Translations under genes and position numbers: made by a program | NCBI RefSeq assembly: GCF_000019905.1 | Contig: NC_010556.1 | Coordinates: 1,700,001-1,764,000, forward strand | DNA length: 64,000 nucleotides | DNA from: Exiguobacterium artemiae 255-15 | Lineage (GTDB): Bacteria > Bacillota > Bacilli > Exiguobacteriales > Exiguobacteriaceae | Direction of reading: 5' to 3' | The notes under the pieces: generated by a model | The model's input: only the letters and a program-made list of their open reading frames with translations | Told to the model about the DNA's origin: nothing | Databases searched by the model: none | Part shown: positions 62,846-64,000 of the stretch, in pieces | How positions within the stretch are numbered: position 1 is the stretch's first letter | Layout of the letters: every line of letters starts with the position of its first letter

Positions 62846-64000
62846 TTATTGTTTTTGACGTGCCAGAATCCGAATCGGTGTTCCTGTAAAATCAAAGGCT
62901 TCACGAATCCGGTTATCCAGATAACGTTTGTATGAGAAGTGTAACAATTCCGGATCATTGACGAATAAAACGAATGTCGGCGGACGGGAAGCGACCTGTG
63001 TTGCATAGTTGATCCGCAGACGAACCCCTTTATCCGTTGGTGCAGGATTCATCGCTACAGCGTCTACGATGACATCATTCAAGACACTTGTCTGAATACG
63101 TTGGGCATGGCTCTTCGCTGCTTGTTTGATGACAGGAAGTAACGTTTGTAAACGACGTTTTGTTTTCGCAGAGACGAAAACGATTGGGGCATAATCAAGG
63201 AACCGGAATTCTTCGCGAATTTCCTCTTCCATTTTTTTCATTGTTTTATCGTCTTTTTCAACGGCATCCCATTTGTTGACGACGATGACGATGGCACGGC
63301 CTGCTTCATGGGCATAACCGGCGACTTTCTTATCTTGTTCGATGATTCCTTCTTCACCATCTAATACGACACAGACGACATCTGCCCGTTCGATGGCTTT
63401 TTGTGCACGCATAACACTGAATCGTTCTGTTGATTCATAGACTTTTCCGCGTTTACGCATACCGGCTGTATCGATGATGACATATTCCTGCTCATCCCGT
63501 GAGAACGGTGTATCAATCGCATCGCGTGTCGTACCAGCGATACTCGAAACGATGACACGTTCTTCACCGAGAATCGAATTCGTCATGCTTGATTTTCCGA
63601 CGTTCGGACGTCCGACTAAAGCAAATTTAATCGTATCCTCATCGTACTCGATATCTTCTTTATCCGGTGCCAGTTCAAGCACGCGGTCGAGCATATCTCC
63701 GAGTCCTAAACCGTGTGTACCGGAAATCGGATATAAATCACCGAATCCGAGCGAATAAAATTCATACATTAAATCGCGCATTTCAAAATTGTCCACTTTG
63801 TTAACAGCGACGACAACCGGTTTATTTGAACGGAATAACATGTTCGCCACTTCTTCATCCGCTGCCGTAATCCCTTCACGGCCGTTGACCATAAAGATAA
63901 TGACGTCCGCTTCATCAATGGCGAGCTCCGCCTGATGACGCATCATTTGAAGTAAGGGCTCATCCCCGACTTCGATTCCACCTGTATCAATCAAATGAAA
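62846..64000 (-). CDS. der: Ribosome-biogenesis GTPase Der (EngA), 5' end cut by window edge
   Basis: A partial gene: the 3' 385 codons are seen and the first about 50 codons lie beyond position 64000. It has two tandem GTPase domains and a C-terminal KH-like domain. Visible here are the G3 (DTGG) and G4 (NKVD) of domain 1 and the complete domain 2: P-loop [14 protein letters not shown] and NKWD. Der is essential for 50S ribosome maturation. The frame is open through the window edge and ends in RQKQ. gpsA follows. Confidence 0.96.
   Translation of the reverse strand, partial: FHLIDTGGIEVGDEPLLQMMRHQAELAIDEADVIIFMVNGREGITAADEEVANMLFRSNKPVVVAVNKVDNFEMRDLMYEFYSLGFGDLYPISGTHGLGLGDMLDRVLELAPDKEDIEYDEDTIKFALVGRPNVGKSSMTNSILGEERVIVSSIAGTTRDAIDTPFSRDEQEYVIIDTAGMRKRGKVYESTERFSVMRAQKAIERADVVCVVLDGEEGIIEQDKKVAGYAHEAGRAIVIVVNKWDAVEKDDKTMKKMEEEIREEFRFLDYAPIVFVSAKTKRRLQTLLPVIKQAAKSHAQRIQTSVLNDVIVDAVAMNPAPTDKGVRLRINYATQVASRPPTFVLFVNDPELLHFSYKRYLDNRIREAFDFTGTPIRILARQKQ

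Noticed and set aside
1-64000. tRNA, rRNA, CRISPR arrays, insertion sequences or prophage genes
   Set aside because: No cloverleaf-like GTTCRA loops in suitable spacing, no regular spaced repeats other than the ponA units, and no transposase or integrase motifs were seen by eye.

Overview
The window looks like ordinary chromosomal core DNA of a low-to-mid GC, non-sporulating member of the Bacilli. Exiguobacterium is the best guess. Long blocks follow the Bacillus subtilis order (der-gpsA-yphE-yphF-hbs; hepS-menG-hepT-ndk-cheR-aroC-aroB; ypiA-ypiB-ypiF-qcrABC-ypjA; bshA-cca-birA-panBCD-dinG-ypmA-ypmB-aspB-asnS-dnaD-nth; recU-ponA; mrfA-mrfB-ypsA-gpsB; thyA-dfrA). spoIVA, which B. subtilis has between hbs and yphF, is absent, as are the trp, tyrA and hisC genes of the B. 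subtilis aro region. No tRNA, rRNA, CRISPR array, insertion sequence or prophage was seen. The genus call is inference from gene content and order, with no database search.

Layout. 1-4.4 kb: a PilZ protein, an oligo-1,6-glucosidase behind a LacI-type operator, a membrane protein and the thyA-dfrA operon. 4.4-12.1 kb: a diguanylate cyclase with degenerate receiver-like regions, fumarase, a CNNM/CBS membrane protein, an RNase H-like/CobW/YhaM-like minus-strand cluster and an unrecognised gene. 12.3-20.2 kb: a dCMP deaminase, the xpaC-telA operon with an ECF-type promoter, an NSS transporter, a lipid kinase coupled to a fused permease/binding-protein ABC importer, and a DUF2187-like small protein. 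20.3-31 kb: a NUDIX hydrolase, an FAD monooxygenase, gpsB-ypsA-mrfB-mrfA, and recU-ponA, where PBP1A carries a 17-unit XTDEP repeat tail.

31-33 kb is the least conserved part: yppE, an isolated small gene with its own promoter and terminator, about 370 bp of unexplained DNA, and a DUF3800 gene. 33-46 kb: nth, dnaD, asnS, aspB, ypmBA, dinG, panDCB with a structured leader, birA, cca and bshA. 46-51.9 kb: a YitT/YpjC protein, a YugP-type protease, ypjA, the menaquinol:cytochrome c reductase qcrABC, ypiF and ypiB. 51.9-64 kb: ypiA, the shikimate genes aroA-aroB-aroC, cheR, ndk, menaquinone side-chain and ring genes (hepS, menG, hepT), hbs, yphF, yphE, gpsA and the 3' part of der, cut by the window edge.

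The genes form functional sets. HepS/HepT and MenG make menaquinone, and aroABC supply its chorismate precursor; QcrABC then oxidises it. PanBCD feeds coenzyme A, with BirA encoded upstream. ThyA and DfrA close the folate/dTMP cycle. RecU and PBP1A, GpsB and YpsA, and MrfA and MrfB link DNA repair, wall synthesis and division. Most minus-strand genes are tightly packed, with ATGA or TTGA overlaps and many TTG/GTG starts chosen here by Shine-Dalgarno spacing. Most transcription units end in clear rho-independent terminators. I found no convincing new multi-gene system. The best leads are the panB leader RNA, the DUF3800 locus with its unexplained upstream DNA, the fused EgtU-like importer and the ECF-type promoter of xpaC-telA.
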